DNA from: Rhynchospora pubera
Lineage: Eukaryota > Streptophyta > Magnoliopsida > Poales > Cyperaceae
DNA: 64,000 nt
NCBI GenBank assembly: GCA_028095005.1
Contig: CM051462.1
Span: 168,919,306 to 168,983,305, forward strand
Direction: 5' to 3'
Shown: positions 1 to 14,600 of the stretch, piece after piece
Position numbering within the stretch: position 1 is the stretch's first letter
Layout: the number at the start of each line of letters is the position of its first letter
Translations under genes and position numbers: made by a program
The notes under the pieces: model-generated
The model's database searches: none
Told to the model about the DNA's origin: nothing
The model's input: only the letters and a program-made list of their open reading frames with translations

Positions 1-813
1 ACGAGTCTGATTAAAAAGATAAATTAAGCTACCGAAATGAACGTACGTGTGACACCCGAATTTTTTACTGTTTCTGAAATTATTTTTTTATATAAAATTG
101 GGTGCACTTGGTTGGTTTTATTTTGAATAATTTGTGCTGGAAAGTAAATTTTTATACTTACTGGTATTCTTAAAATAAGAATATGAAAATTTCTAAATTT
201 TTAGTTGGCATTATAAAAAGATTAGCTATTTTTCTTTGTTTGCATAATTGTTTTTATGCATAGAATATTGATTTTTGGTTTATGGGATAATTTCTGAATT
301 TTTGTAAAAAAAAAAAATCGGAAATAAAAAAAAACCAGCAGACCCTTCTCTCTCTCTGTGTTTCTTTCTGTACGCAACCAACAGAGAGGCGCAAGCCTCT
401 CTTTCTCCAAACCGAAGCCCCCCCTCCCAAATCCAAATCCACCATTTCTTCGCCATTTCAACGGATCGAAGTATCCACGCGTTCGCCTCACCGTTCTCTT
501 GCACCATCTACCTTCGGATCGTCGATTGGTGGCCTCTCCTCGTCGTATTTATCGACGGTAGTTTTTAGGGAAATGGAGCGAACTCGTCGGTTTTGGCCGC
601 CGTTCGACCTGGAGCACTCTAGGGTCCTCTCCATCGATTTCCAAGTGGACTTGCAAGGTTTTGTTGGGGATAAGTGGTGAAAATCGAGAAATAGCGATTT
701 CATGTCAGCTTGCAATTTTGCATTGACTTCAATAAAATTTTAAAAATACTACGTTTACTCAAGGGGTAGTTGGCAATATATAATAAATCGTTTTGTACAA
801 TGCTGGAAGTAGT
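1..813. other. Unassigned flank with a CT-rich, promoter/5'UTR-like stretch
   Basis: AT-rich to about 340, then a pyrimidine-rich segment (345-470) like plant 5' UTRs, then a more GC-rich stretch. A 35-codon open frame on the plus strand (573-680) starts in this GC-rich part. It could be a first exon, but no family is recognisable and no clear splice donor follows. The longer overlapping frames on both strands between 222 and 715 look like chance openings in low-complexity sequence. No repeat family was recognised here. Confidence 0.3.
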
Positions 814-994
814 GAAATGAGATCCAGTCCCGCGTGGGACCATCCAGCGCACCACTGTGAGCCGTATGATTTAATCTCAATGGAAAAGGGAGCCCCGTGC
901 ATGTAACCTTATTGATAGGCCCGAACCGTCCAGATCAGATCGGACGGTTCGTAGACTGCGCTGGACGGTCCCGCGCGGGAGCAGATTCGGGTTG
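814..994. mobile_element. MULE-like MITE, 9-bp target duplication
   Basis: A 181-bp GC-rich inverted-repeat element. The left end (821-855) and right end (957-992) are imperfect inverted repeats sharing the CCCGCG-GGGAC-TCCAGCGCA pattern. It is flanked by perfect 9-bp direct repeats GGAAGTAGT (805-813 and 995-1003), the size expected for Mutator-like transposases. Its middle contains GGGAGCCCCGTGCATGTAAC, also present in the element at 44138-44330, so both belong to one family. It has no coding capacity. Confidence 0.8.
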
Positions 995-1032
995 GGAAGT
1001 AGTAAGGTTGAACTTTTTGTCTAGCCTCACTG

Positions 1033-1210
1033 TTTTTTTTTTGATGAACTGCCTGTAGGCTATGCATTAACTAAATTTCATGAAAAAAGTACAAATTAGT
1101 AGCAAGTTTACGCCTGAAAATCTTACCTAGTACAAACCCCCAGTGTTAAACTAAACAATGCTATAAGAAAAGACCCTCAAAAGAAAATAAAGAAAAAGAT
1201 TAAATTTTTA
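1033..1210 (-). mobile_element. LINE 3' tail fragment (antisense)
   Basis: A poly-T run (1033-1042) followed by TGATGAACTG..GGCTATGCATTA. Read on the minus strand this is a typical plant L1 3' end running into a poly-A tail. The composition and layout match the better-defined LINE tail at 48091-48544. The distal boundary is approximate and I found no target duplication. The fragment is non-coding. Confidence 0.5.
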
Positions 1211-2149
1211 AAACCTAAGCATAAAATTATGGGGGTACTGTCTCGCACTTTTTCACGGCCCTTGGATCAACAGAGGAAAATACGGTCTCGGATTGAGGGG
1301 CATAAAAGAATGCGGATCAGATACCCCTCGCGAGCCTCAAGAGGCCGGTACCGATACCACCCCGAAGCGCGGTAACTGTACTCTTGAGTTCTCACGAGGG
1401 TTTATTATTTGAAGGGGTTCTTTCTTTCCAGTAGGCGCAAGCCCCTACTGTTAATTACCTCCGACATGGTCACGAGCACCTCTAGATCGGGAAAATCAAA
1501 GGATTGTGTGTCGTGAGCTGTTAGGGAATTGTAAATATGCAATTAGCGGTCCTATCATGCACTTATTTTTTTGTTATTTTTTTATTATTAATATTACTAC
1601 TATAATTCAATATTAATATATCATATTAATATATATATTTTGTGGACTTTGGACTGCAGGGGACATCAGTCTTTGTAGTTCTAAGCTTGTAGAGGTTTCG
1701 GTTAACTGCCGTCGCTGGACACTTGTAATCTTCTCATTTTTCGAGTTCTCCTTGTAATATGAGGGATTGACGTTTAGGCTCTTCTGGTATGAATTTTGTA
1801 TTTATAAGGCACGGACTTCCCGAAGCGGGTTTCCTAGACTCCCTGTTGATCTTTGCTGAGGGTGTCTGAAAGTGACGTCTGATTCTTGATCAGATCATTA
1901 AACAAGTCGACATTATCGAGCTATTTGAGACATAAGTAATGTGACCAAGGAACATGTTGAAGTTTTTTTTTTTGAATAAGAATATTATTTGGGTAAGGAT
2001 TATGGATCTATCTGATGTGGCGGTATGATGTGGGATAAGGTCTTTAATATAATATGAGGGAGTCGTTTACAGCTACAGTGTTAGCCTCAATATATCCTTG
2101 GCGGTTAGATTGCAAACACTCAAGTTAGGACCTCCTGCCTTCTTGAAAG
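1211..2149. other. Unassigned intergenic sequence up to the gap
   Basis: Moderately GC-rich from 1240 to 1500, then AT-rich (1560-1640), then mixed. I see no open frame of note, no terminal repeats and no RNA gene. None of the satellite monomer appears on this side of the gap, so the left edge of the array lies inside the gap. Confidence 0.4.
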
Positions 2150-2649
2150 NNNNNNNNNNNNNNNNNNNNNNNNNNNNNNNNNNNNNNNNNNNNNNNNNNN
2201 NNNNNNNNNNNNNNNNNNNNNNNNNNNNNNNNNNNNNNNNNNNNNNNNNNNNNNNNNNNNNNNNNNNNNNNNNNNNNNNNNNNNNNNNNNNNNNNNNNNN
2301 NNNNNNNNNNNNNNNNNNNNNNNNNNNNNNNNNNNNNNNNNNNNNNNNNNNNNNNNNNNNNNNNNNNNNNNNNNNNNNNNNNNNNNNNNNNNNNNNNNNN
2401 NNNNNNNNNNNNNNNNNNNNNNNNNNNNNNNNNNNNNNNNNNNNNNNNNNNNNNNNNNNNNNNNNNNNNNNNNNNNNNNNNNNNNNNNNNNNNNNNNNNN
2501 NNNNNNNNNNNNNNNNNNNNNNNNNNNNNNNNNNNNNNNNNNNNNNNNNNNNNNNNNNNNNNNNNNNNNNNNNNNNNNNNNNNNNNNNNNNNNNNNNNNN
2601 NNNNNNNNNNNNNNNNNNNNNNNNNNNNNNNNNNNNNNNNNNNNNNNNN
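2150..2649. other. Assembly gap (500 N)
   Basis: Exactly 500 undetermined bases, a round number that suggests a placeholder of unknown true size. The right side resumes within two bases of a satellite HOR boundary. Apparent open frames spanning the Ns are artefacts. Confidence 0.99.
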
Positions 2650-2651
2650 GT

Positions 2652-5600
2652 TAATCCAAGCGTCTAGAATAAGTATGTTCATAAGTGTATTCTCGACTTT
2701 ATAAAGAGATTAAATATAGATTACTGTGATCAAATGAATTATAATGAATGTAAAAACAATCGAAATGCTCAAATAAACTCAGAATCATTAAAACCTGCTC
2801 ATTATGTGCGTAATTACAACGTATAATCTAATCATTTTGCATAAGTAAGTTCGTAAACATATTGTAGAATTTATAAAGAGCTTAAATATAGATTACTATG
2901 ATCAGATGACTTAAAATGAATGCATAAACGCTTGAAATGCTCAAATATTTTCTGAATCGGTAATATCTGCACTTTATTTGCGTTATTACAATGTATAATC
3001 CAACCGTTTATAATACTTGAGTTCATAAACATATTATAGACTATAAAAATATGTTAAATATTGACTATTGGGATCAAAAGACTTAAAATGATTGCAAAAT
3101 CGCTTGAAATGCACAAATTTACTCAGAATCTTTAAAATCTGTACATTATTTGCGTAATTACAATGTATAATGCAATTATTTTGATTATGCGAGTTCATAA
3201 ACATATTCTACACTGTCTAAAGAGTTTAAATGTAGATTATTGTGATCAAATGACTTAAAATGAATGCAAAATCCCTTGAAATGCTCAAAGAAACTCAAAA
3301 TCTTTAAAATCTGCACATTATGTGCGTAATTACAATGTATAATCCAATAGTTTCGAAAAAGTGAGTTCATAAACATATTCTACACAATATAAAGAGCATA
3401 AATATAGATTATTGTGATCAAATGTCGTAAAATGAACGGAAAATCACTTGAAATGCACAAATATACTCAGAATCTGTAAAATCTGCACATTATATGCGTT
3501 ATTACAATGTATAATCCAATCGTTTAGAATAAGTGAGTTTTAGTGTATTCTAGACTTTATAAAGAGTTTAAATATAGATTATTGTCATCGAATGAATTAA
3601 AATGAATGCAAAATCATTTGAAATGCTCAAATATACTCAGAATCATTAAAATATGTACATTATGTGCGTAATTACATCATACAATCCAATCATTTTGCAT
3701 CAGTGAGTTCATAAAGATATTGTAGAATTTATAAAGAGTTTAAATATAGATTATTGTTATAAAATGACTTAAAATGAATACAAAATCGGTTGAAACGCTC
3801 AAATATTCAGTATCTGTAAAATTTGTACATTATGTGCGTAATTACAATATATAATACAATCGTTTTGAATAAGTGAGTTCATAAGCATATTCCAGACTTT
3901 ATAAAAAAAACTTAAATATAGATTATTATGATCAAATGACTTAAAATGAATGCAAAATCGCTTAAAACGCTCAAATATACTCAGAATCTATGAAATCCGC
4001 TCATTATGTGCGTAATTACAAGGTATAATCCAATCGTTGAGAATAAGTGAGCTTACAAACATATTCTAGACAAAATGAAGATTTTAAATATAGATTATTG
4101 GGATCAGATGACTTAAAACGAATGAAAAAAACGCTTGAAATGCACAAATATTCTCAGAATCTTTAAAATCTGCACATTATTTGCGTAACTACAATGTATA
4201 ATCCAATCGTTTTGATTAAGTGAGTTCATAAACATATTCTGGACATAAAATGTAGATTATGGTGATCAAATGACTTAAAATGAATGCAAAATCGTTTGAA
4301 ATGCTCATATATACTCTGAATCTTTATAAGCTTCCACATTATGTGCATAATTGCAATGTATAATGCAATCGTTTTTAATAAATGAGTTCATAAACATATT
4401 GTAAAAATATATAAAGAGCTTCAATATGGATTATTATGATTAAATGATTTAAAATGAATGTATAATTGCTTGTAATGCTCAAATAAACTCAGAATCTGTA
4501 AAATCTTTACATTATGTGCGTAATTATTGGGATCAAATGACTTAAAATGATTGCAAAATCGTTTGAAATGAAAAAATTTACTCAGAATCTTTAAAATCTG
4601 TACATTATTTGCGTAATTACAATGTACAATCCAATCGTTTTGATTAAGTGAGTTCATAAACATATTCTAGACTATCTAAAGAGCTTAAATGTAGATTATT
4701 ATGATCAAATGACTAAAAATGAAAGCAAAATCGTTTGAAATGCTCAAATATACTCTGAATTTCTAAAATCTGCACATTATATACGTAATTACAATGTATA
4801 ATCCAATCATTTTGAAAAAGTGAGTTCATAAATATATTCTAGAATATATTAAGAGTATAAATATGGTTATTGTGATCAAATGACTTAAAATAAATGCAAA
4901 ATCATTTGAAATGCCCAAATATACTCAGAAACTGTAAAATCTTTACATTATGTGCGTAATTACAATGTATAATCCAAGCGTCTAGAATAAGTATGTTCAT
5001 AAGTGTATTCTCGACTTTATAAAGAGATTAAATATAGATTACTGTGATCAAATGAATTATAATGAATGTAAAAACAATCGAAATGCTCAAATAAACTCAG
5101 AATCATTAAAACCTGCTCATTATGTGCGTAATTACAACGTATAATCTAATCATTTTGCATAAGTAAGTTCGTAAACATATTGTAGAATTTATAAAGAGCT
5201 TAAATATAGATTACTATGATCAGATGACTTAAAATGAATGCATAAACGCTTGAAATGCTCAAATATTTTCTGAATCGGTAATATCTGCACTTTATTTGCG
5301 TTATTACAATGTATAATCCAACCGTTTATAATACTTGAGTTCATAAACATATTATAGACTATAAAAATATGTTAAATATTGACTATTGGGATCAAAAGAC
5401 TTAAAATGATTGCAAAATCGCTTGAAATGCACAAATTTACTCAGAATCTTTAAAATCTGTACATTATTTGCGTAATTACAATGTATAATGCAATTATTTT
5501 GATTATGCGAGTTCATAAACATATTCTACACTGTCTAAAGAGTTTAAATGTAGATTATTGTGATCAAATGACTTAAAATGAATGCAAAATCCCTTGAAAT

Positions 5601-8600
5601 GCTCAAAGAAACTCAAAATCTTTAAAATCTGCACATTATGTGCGTAATTACAATGTATAATCCAATAGTTTCGAAAAAGTGAGTTCATAAACATATTCTA
5701 CACAATATAAAGAGCATAAATATAGATTATTGTGATCAAATGTCGTAAAATGAACGGAAAATCACTTGAAATGCACAAATATACTCAGAATCTGTAAAAT
5801 CTGCACATTATATGCGTTATTACAATGTATAATCCAATCGTTTAGAATAAGTGAGTTTTAGTGTATTCTAGACTTTATAAAGAGTTTAAATATAGATTAT
5901 TGTCATCGAATGAATTAAAATGAATGCAAAATCATTTGAAATGCTCAAATATACTCAGAATCATTAAAATATGTACATTATGTGCGTAATTACATCATAC
6001 AATCCAATCATTTTGCATCAGTGAGTTCATAAAGATATTGTAGAATTTATAAAGAGTTTAAATATAGATTATTGTTATAAAATGACTTAAAATGAATACA
6101 AAATCGGTTGAAACGCTCAAATATTCAGTATCTGTAAAATTTGTACATTATGTGCGTAATTACAATATATAATACAATCGTTTTGAATAAGTGAGTTCAT
6201 AAGCATATTCCAGACTTTATAAAAAAAACTTAAATATAGATTATTATGATCAAATGACTTAAAATGAATGCAAAATCGCTTAAAACGCTCAAATATACTC
6301 AGAATCTATGAAATCCGCTCATTATGTGCGTAATTACAAGGTATAATCCAATCGTTGAGAATAAGTGAGCTTACAAACATATTCTAGACAAAATGAAGAT
6401 TTTAAATATAGATTATTGGGATCAGATGACTTAAAACGAATGAAAAAAACGCTTGAAATGCACAAATATTCTCAGAATCTTTAAAATCTGCACATTATTT
6501 GCGTAACTACAATGTATAATCCAATCGTTTTGATTAAGTGAGTTCATAAACATATTCTGGACATAAAATGTAGATTATGGTGATCAAATGACTTAAAATG
6601 AATGCAAAATCGTTTGAAATGCTCATATATACTCTGAATCTTTATAAGCTTCCACATTATGTGCATAATTGCAATGTATAATGCAATCGTTTTCAATAAA
6701 TGAGTTCATAAACATATTGTAAAAATATATAAAGAGCTTCAATATGGATTATTATGATTAAATGATTTAAAATGAATGTATAATTGCTTGTAATGCTCAA
6801 ATAAACTCAGAATCTGTAAAATCTTTACATTATGTGCGTAATTATTGGGATCAAATGACTTAAAATGATTGCAAAATCGTTTGAAATGAAAAAATTTACT
6901 CAGAATCTTTAAAATCTGTACATTATTTGCGTAATTACAATGTACAATCCAATCGTTTTGATTAAGTGAGTTCATAAACATATTCTAGACTATCTAAAGA
7001 GCTTAAATGTAGATTATTATGATCAAATGACTAAAAATGAAAGCAAAATCGTTTGAAATGCTCAAATATACTCTGAATTTCTAAAATCTGCACATTATAT
7101 ACGTAATTACAATGTATAATCCAATCATTTTGAAAAAGTGAGTTCATAAATATATTCTAGAATATATTAAGAGTATAAATATGGTTATTGTGATCAAATG
7201 ACTTAAAATAAATGCAAAATCATTTGAAATGCCCAAATATACTCAGAAACTGTAAAATCTTTACATTATGTGCGTAATTACAATGTATAATCCAAGCGTC
7301 TAGAATAAGTATGTTCATAAGTGTATTCTCGACTTTATAAAGAGATTAAATATAGATTACTGTGATCAAATGAATTATAATGAATGTAAAAACAATCGAA
7401 ATGCTCAAATAAACTCAGAATCATTAAAACCTGCTCATTATGTGCGTAATTACAACGTATAATCTAATCATTTTGCATAAGTAAGTTCGTAAACATATTG
7501 TAGAATTTATAAAGAGCTTAAATATAGATTACTATGATCAGATGACTTAAAATGAATGCATAAACGCTTGAAATGCTCAAATATTTTCTGAATCGGTAAT
7601 ATCTGCACTTTATTTGCGTTATTACAATGTATAATCCAACCGTTTATAATACTTGAGTTCATAAACATATTATAGACTATAAAAATATGTTAAATATTGA
7701 CTATTGGGATCAAAAGACTTAAAATGATTGCAAAATCGCTTGAAATGCACAAATTTACTCAGAATCTTTAAAATCTGTACATTATTTGCGTAATTACAAT
7801 GTATAATGCAATTATTTTGATTATGCGAGTTCATAAACATATTCTACACTGTCTAAAGAGTTTAAATGTAGATTATTGTGATCAAATGACTTAAAATGAA
7901 TGCAAAATCCCTTGAAATGCTCAAAGAAACTCAAAATCTTTAAAATCTGCACATTATGTGCGTAATTACAATGTATAATCCAATAGTTTCGAAAAAGTGA
8001 GTTCATAAACATATTCTACACAATATAAAGAGCATAAATATAGATTATTGTGATCAAATGTCGTAAAATGAACGGAAAATCACTTGAAATGCACAAATAT
8101 ACTCAGAATCTGTAAAATCTGCACATTATATGCGTTATTACAATGTATAATCCAATCGTTTAGAATAAGTGAGTTTTAGTGTATTCTAGACTTTATAAAG
8201 AGTTTAAATATAGATTATTGTCATCGAATGAATTAAAATGAATGCAAAATCATTTGAAATGCTCAAATATACTCAGAATCATTAAAATATGTACATTATG
8301 TGCGTAATTACATCATACAATCCAATCATTTTGCATCAGTGAGTTCATAAAGATATTGTAGAATTTATAAAGAGTTTAAATATAGATTATTGTTATAAAA
8401 TGACTTAAAATGAATACAAAATCGGTTGAAACGCTCAAATATTCAGTATCTGTAAAATTTGTACATTATGTGCGTAATTACAATATATAATACAATCGTT
8501 TTGAATAAGTGAGTTCATAAGCATATTCCAGACTTTATAAAAAAAACTTAAATATAGATTATTATGATCAAATGACTTAAAATGAATGCAAAATCGCTTA

Positions 8601-11600
8601 AAACGCTCAAATATACTCAGAATCTATGAAATCCGCTCATTATGTGCGTAATTACAAGGTATAATCCAATCGTTGAGAATAAGTGAGCTTACAAACATAT
8701 TCTAGACAAAATGAAGATTTTAAATATAGATTATTGGGATCAGATGACTTAAAACGAATGAAAAAAACGCTTGAAATGCACAAATATTCTCAGAATCTTT
8801 AAAATCTGCACATTATTTGCGTAACTACAATGTATAATCCAATCGTTTTGATTAAGTGAGTTCATAAACATATTCTGGACATAAAATGTAGATTATGGTG
8901 ATCAAATGACTTAAAATGAATGCAAAATCGTTTGAAATGCTCATATATACTCTGAATCTTTATAAGCTTCCACATTATGTGCATAATTGCAATGTATAAT
9001 GCAATCGTTTTTAATAAATGAGTTCATAAACATATTGTAAAAATATATAAAGAGCTTCAATATGGATTATTATGATTAAATGATTTAAAATGAATGTATA
9101 ATTGCTTGTAATGCTCAAATAAACTCAGAATCTGTAAAATCTTTACATTATGTGCGTAATTATTGGGATCAAATGACTTAAAATGATTGCAAAATCGTTT
9201 GAAATGAAAAAATTTACTCAGAATCTTTAAAATCTGTACATTATTTGCGTAATTACAATGTACAATCCAATCGTTTTGATTAAGTGAGTTCATAAACATA
9301 TTCTAGACTATCTAAAGAGCTTAAATGTAGATTATTATGATCAAATGACTAAAAATGAAAGCAAAATCGTTTGAAATGCTCAAATATACTCTGAATTTCT
9401 AAAATCTGCACATTATATACGTAATTACAATGTATAATCCAATCATTTTGAAAAAGTGAGTTCATAAATATATTCTAGAATATATTAAGAGTATAAATAT
9501 GGTTATTGTGATCAAATGACTTAAAATAAATGCAAAATCATTTGAAATGCCCAAATATACTCAGAAACTGTAAAATCTTTACATTATGTGCGTAATTACA
9601 ATGTATAATCCAAGCGTCTAGAATAAGTATGTTCATAAGTGTATTCTCGACTTTATAAAGAGATTAAATATAGATTACTGTGATCAAATGAATTATAATG
9701 AATGTAAAAACAATCGAAATGCTCAAATAAACTCAGAATCATTAAAACCTGCTCATTATGTGCGTAATTACAACGTATAATCTAATCATTTTGCATAAGT
9801 AAGTTCGTAAACATATTGTAGAATTTATAAAGAGCTTAAATATAGATTACTATGATCAGATGACTTAAAATGAATGCATAAACGCTTGAAATGCTCAAAT
9901 ATTTTCTGAATCGGTAATATCTGCACTTTATTTGCGTTATTACAATGTATAATCCAACCGTTTATAATACTTGAGTTCATAAACATATTATAGACTATAA
10001 AAATATGTTAAATATTGACTATTGGGATCAAAAGACTTAAAATGATTGCAAAATCGCTTGAAATGCACAAATTTACTCAGAATCTTTAAAATCTGTACAT
10101 TATTTGCGTAATTACAATGTATAATGCAATTATTTTGATTATGCGAGTTCATAAACATATTCTACACTGTCTAAAGAGTTTAAATGTAGATTATTGTGAT
10201 CAAATGACTTAAAATGAATGCAAAATCCCTTGAAATGCTCAAAGAAACTCAAAATCTTTAAAATCTGCACATTATGTGCGTAATTACAATGTATAATCCA
10301 ATAGTTTCGAAAAAGTGAGTTCATAAACATATTCTACACAATATAAAGAGCATAAATATAGATTATTGTGATCAAATGTCGTAAAATGAACGGAAAATCA
10401 CTTGAAATGCACAAATATACTCAGAATCTGTAAAATCTGCACATTATATGCGTTATTACAATGTATAATCCAATCGTTTAGAATAAGTGAGTTTTAGTGT
10501 ATTCTAGACTTTATAAAGAGTTTAAATATAGATTATTGTCATCGAATGAATTAAAATGAATGCAAAATCATTTGAAATGCTCAAATATACTCAGAATCAT
10601 TAAAATATGTACATTATGTGCGTAATTACATCATACAATCCAATCATTTTGCATCAGTGAGTTCATAAAGATATTGTAGAATTTATAAAGAGTTTAAATA
10701 TAGATTATTGTTATAAAATGACTTAAAATGAATACAAAATCGGTTGAAACGCTCAAATATTCAGTATCTGTAAAATTTGTACATTATGTGCGTAATTACA
10801 ATATATAATACAATCGTTTTGAATAAGTGAGTTCATAAGCATATTCCAGACTTTATAAAAAAAACTTAAATATAGATTATTATGATCAAATGACTTAAAA
10901 TGAATGCAAAATCGCTTAAAACGCTCAAATATACTCAGAATCTATGAAATCCGCTCATTATGTGCGTAATTACAAGGTATAATCCAATCGTTGAGAATAA
11001 GTGAGCTTACAAACATATTCTAGACAAAATGAAGATTTTAAATATAGATTATTGGGATCAGATGACTTAAAACGAATGAAAAAAACGCTTGAAATGCACA
11101 AATATTCTCAGAATCTTTAAAATCTGCACATTATTTGCGTAACTACAATGTATAATCCAATCGTTTTGATTAAGTGAGTTCATAAACATATTCTGGACAT
11201 AAAATGTAGATTATGGTGATCAAATGACTTAAAATGAATGCAAAATCGTTTGAAATGCTCATATATACTCTGAATCTTTATAAGCTTCCACATTATGTGC
11301 ATAATTGCAATGTATAATGCAATCGTTTTTAATAAATGAGTTCATAAACATATTGTAAAAATATATAAAGAGCTTCAATATGGATTATTATGATTAAATG
11401 ATTTAAAATGAATGTATAATTGCTTGTAATGCTCAAATAAACTCAGAATCTGTAAAATCTTTACATTATGTGCGTAATTATTGGGATCAAATGACTTAAA
11501 ATGATTGCAAAATCGTTTGAAATGAAAAAATTTACTCAGAATCTTTAAAATCTGTACATTATTTGCGTAATTACAATGTACAACCCAATCGTTTTGATTA

Positions 11601-14600
11601 AGTGAGTTCATAAACATAATCTAGACTATCTAAAGAGCTTAAATGTAGATTATTATGATCAAATGACTAAAAATGAAAGCAAAATCGTTTGAAATGCTCA
11701 AATATACTCTGAATTTCTAAAATCTGCACATTATATACGTAATTACAATGTATAATCCAATCATTTTGAAAAAGTGAGTTCATAAATATATTCTAGAATA
11801 TATTAAGAGTATAAATATGGTTATTGTGATCAAATGACTTAAAATAAATGCAAAATCATTTGAAATGCCCAAATATACTCAGAAACTGTAAAATCTTTAC
11901 ATTATGTGCGTAATTACAATGTATAATCCAAGCGTCTAGAATAAGTATGTTCATAAGTGTATTCTCGACTTTATAAAGAGATTAAATATAGATTACTGTG
12001 ATCAAATGAATTATAATGAATGTAAAAACAATCGAAATGCTCAAATAAACTCAGAATCATTAAAACCTGCTCATTATGTGCGTAATTACAACGTATAATC
12101 TAATCATTTTGCATAAGTAAGTTCGTAAACATATTGTAGAATTTATAAAGAGCTTAAATATAGATTACTATGATCAGATGACTTAAAATGAATGCATAAA
12201 CGCTTGAAATGCTCAAATATTTTCTGAATCGGTAATATCTGCACTTTATTTGCGTTATTACAATGTATAATCCAACCGTTTATAATACTTGAGTTCATAA
12301 ACATATTATAGACTATAAAAATATGTTAAATATTGACTATTGGGATCAAAAGACTTAAAATGATTGCAAAATCGCTTGAAATGCACAAATTTACTCAGAA
12401 TCTTTAAAATCTGTACATTATTTGCGTAATTACAATGTATAATGCAATTATTTTGATTATGCGAGTTCATAAACATATTCTACACTGTCTAAAGAGTTTA
12501 AATGTAGATTATTGTGATCAAATGACTTAAAATGAATGCAAAATCCCTTGAAATGCTCAAAGAAACTCAAAATCTTTAAAATCTGCACATTATGTGCGTA
12601 ATTACAATGTATAATCCAATAGTTTCGAAAAAGTGAGTTCATAAACATATTCTACACAATATAAAGAGCATAAATATAGATTATTGTGATCAAATGTCGT
12701 AAAATGAACGGAAAATCACTTGAAATGCACAAATATACTCAGAATCTGTAAAATCTGCACATTATATGCGTTATTACAATGTATAATCCAATCGTTTAGA
12801 ATAAGTGAGTTTTAGTGTATTCTAGACTTTATAAAGAGTTTAAATATAGATTATTGTCATCGAATGAATTAAAATGAATGCAAAATCATTTGAAATGCTC
12901 AAATATACTCAGAATCATTAAAATATGTACATTATGTGCGTAATTACATCATACAATCCAATCATTTTGCATCAGTGAGTTCATAAAGATATTGTAGAAT
13001 TTATAAAGAGTTTAAATATAGATTATTGTTATAAAATGACTTAAAATGAATACAAAATCGGTTGAAACGCTCAAATATTCAGTATCTGTAAAATTTGTAC
13101 ATTATGTGCGTAATTACAATATATAATACAATCGTTTTGAATAAGTGAGTTCATAAGCATATTCCAGACTTTATAAAAAAAACTTAAATATAGATTATTA
13201 TGATCAAATGACTTAAAATGAATGCAAAATCGCTTAAAACGCTCAAATATACTCAGAATCTATGAAATCCGCTCATTATGTGCGTAATTACAAGGTATAA
13301 TCCAATCGTTGAGAATAAGTGAGCTTACAAACATATTCTAGACAAAATGAAGATTTTAAATATAGATTATTGGGATCAGATGACTTAAAACGAATGAAAA
13401 AAATGCTTGAAATGCACAAATATTCTCAGAATCTTTAAAATCTGCACATTATTTGCGTAACTACAATGTATAATCCAATCGTTTTGATTAAGTGAGTTCA
13501 TAAACATATTCTGGACATAAAATGTAGATTATGGTGATCAAATGACTTAAAATGAATGCAAAATCGTTTGAAATGCTCATATATACTCTGAATCTTTATA
13601 AGCTTCCACATTATGTGCATAATTGCAATGTATAATGCAATCGTTTTTAATAAATGAGTTCATAAACATATTGTAAAAATATATAAAGAGCTTCAATATG
13701 GATTATTATGATTAAATGATTTAAAATGAATGTATAATTGCTTGTAATGCTCAAATAAACTCAGAATCTGTAAAATCTTTACATTATGTGCGTAATTATT
13801 GGGATCAAATGACTTAAAATGATTGCAAAATCGTTTGAAATGAAAAAATTTACTCAGAATCTTTAAAATCTGTACATTATTTTCGTAATTACAATGTACA
13901 ATCCAATCGTTTTGATTAAGTGAGTTCATAAACATATTCTAGACTATCTAAAGAGCTTAAATGTAGATTATTATGATCAAATGACTAAAAATGAAAGCAA
14001 AATCGTTTGAAATGCTCAAATATACTCTGAATTTCTAAAATCTGCACATTATATACGTAATTACAATGTATAATCCAATCATTTTAAAAAAGTAAGTTCA
14101 TAAATATATTCTAGAATATATTAAGAGTATAAATATGGTTATTGTGATCAAATGACTTAAAATAAATGCAAAATCATTTGAAATGCCCAAATATACTCAG
14201 AAACTGTAAAATCTTTACATTATGTGCGTAATTACAATGTATAATCCAAGCGTCTAGAATAAGTATGTTCATAAGTGTATTCTCGACTTTATAAAGAGAT
14301 TAAATATAGATTACTGTGATCAAATGAATTATAATGAATGTAAAAACAATCGAAATGCTCAAATAAACTCAGAATCATTAAAACCTGCTCATTATGTGCG
14401 TAAATACAACGTATAATCTAATCATTTTGCATAAGTAAGTTCGTAAACATATTGTAGAATTTATAAAGAGCTTAAATATAGATTACTATGATCAGATGAC
14501 TTAAAATGAATGCATAAACGCTTGAAATGCTCAAATATTTTCTGAATCGGTAATATCTGCACTTTATTTGCGTTATTACAATGTATAATCCAACCGTTTA

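Noticed and set aside
222..715. Several overlapping frames on both strands
   Set aside because: Low-complexity, mutually overlapping, no recognisable motif. Only the 35-codon frame at 573-680 was kept as a remote exon possibility.
2098..2682. Long open frames on both strands across the gap
   Set aside because: They consist almost wholly of undetermined residues from the N run.
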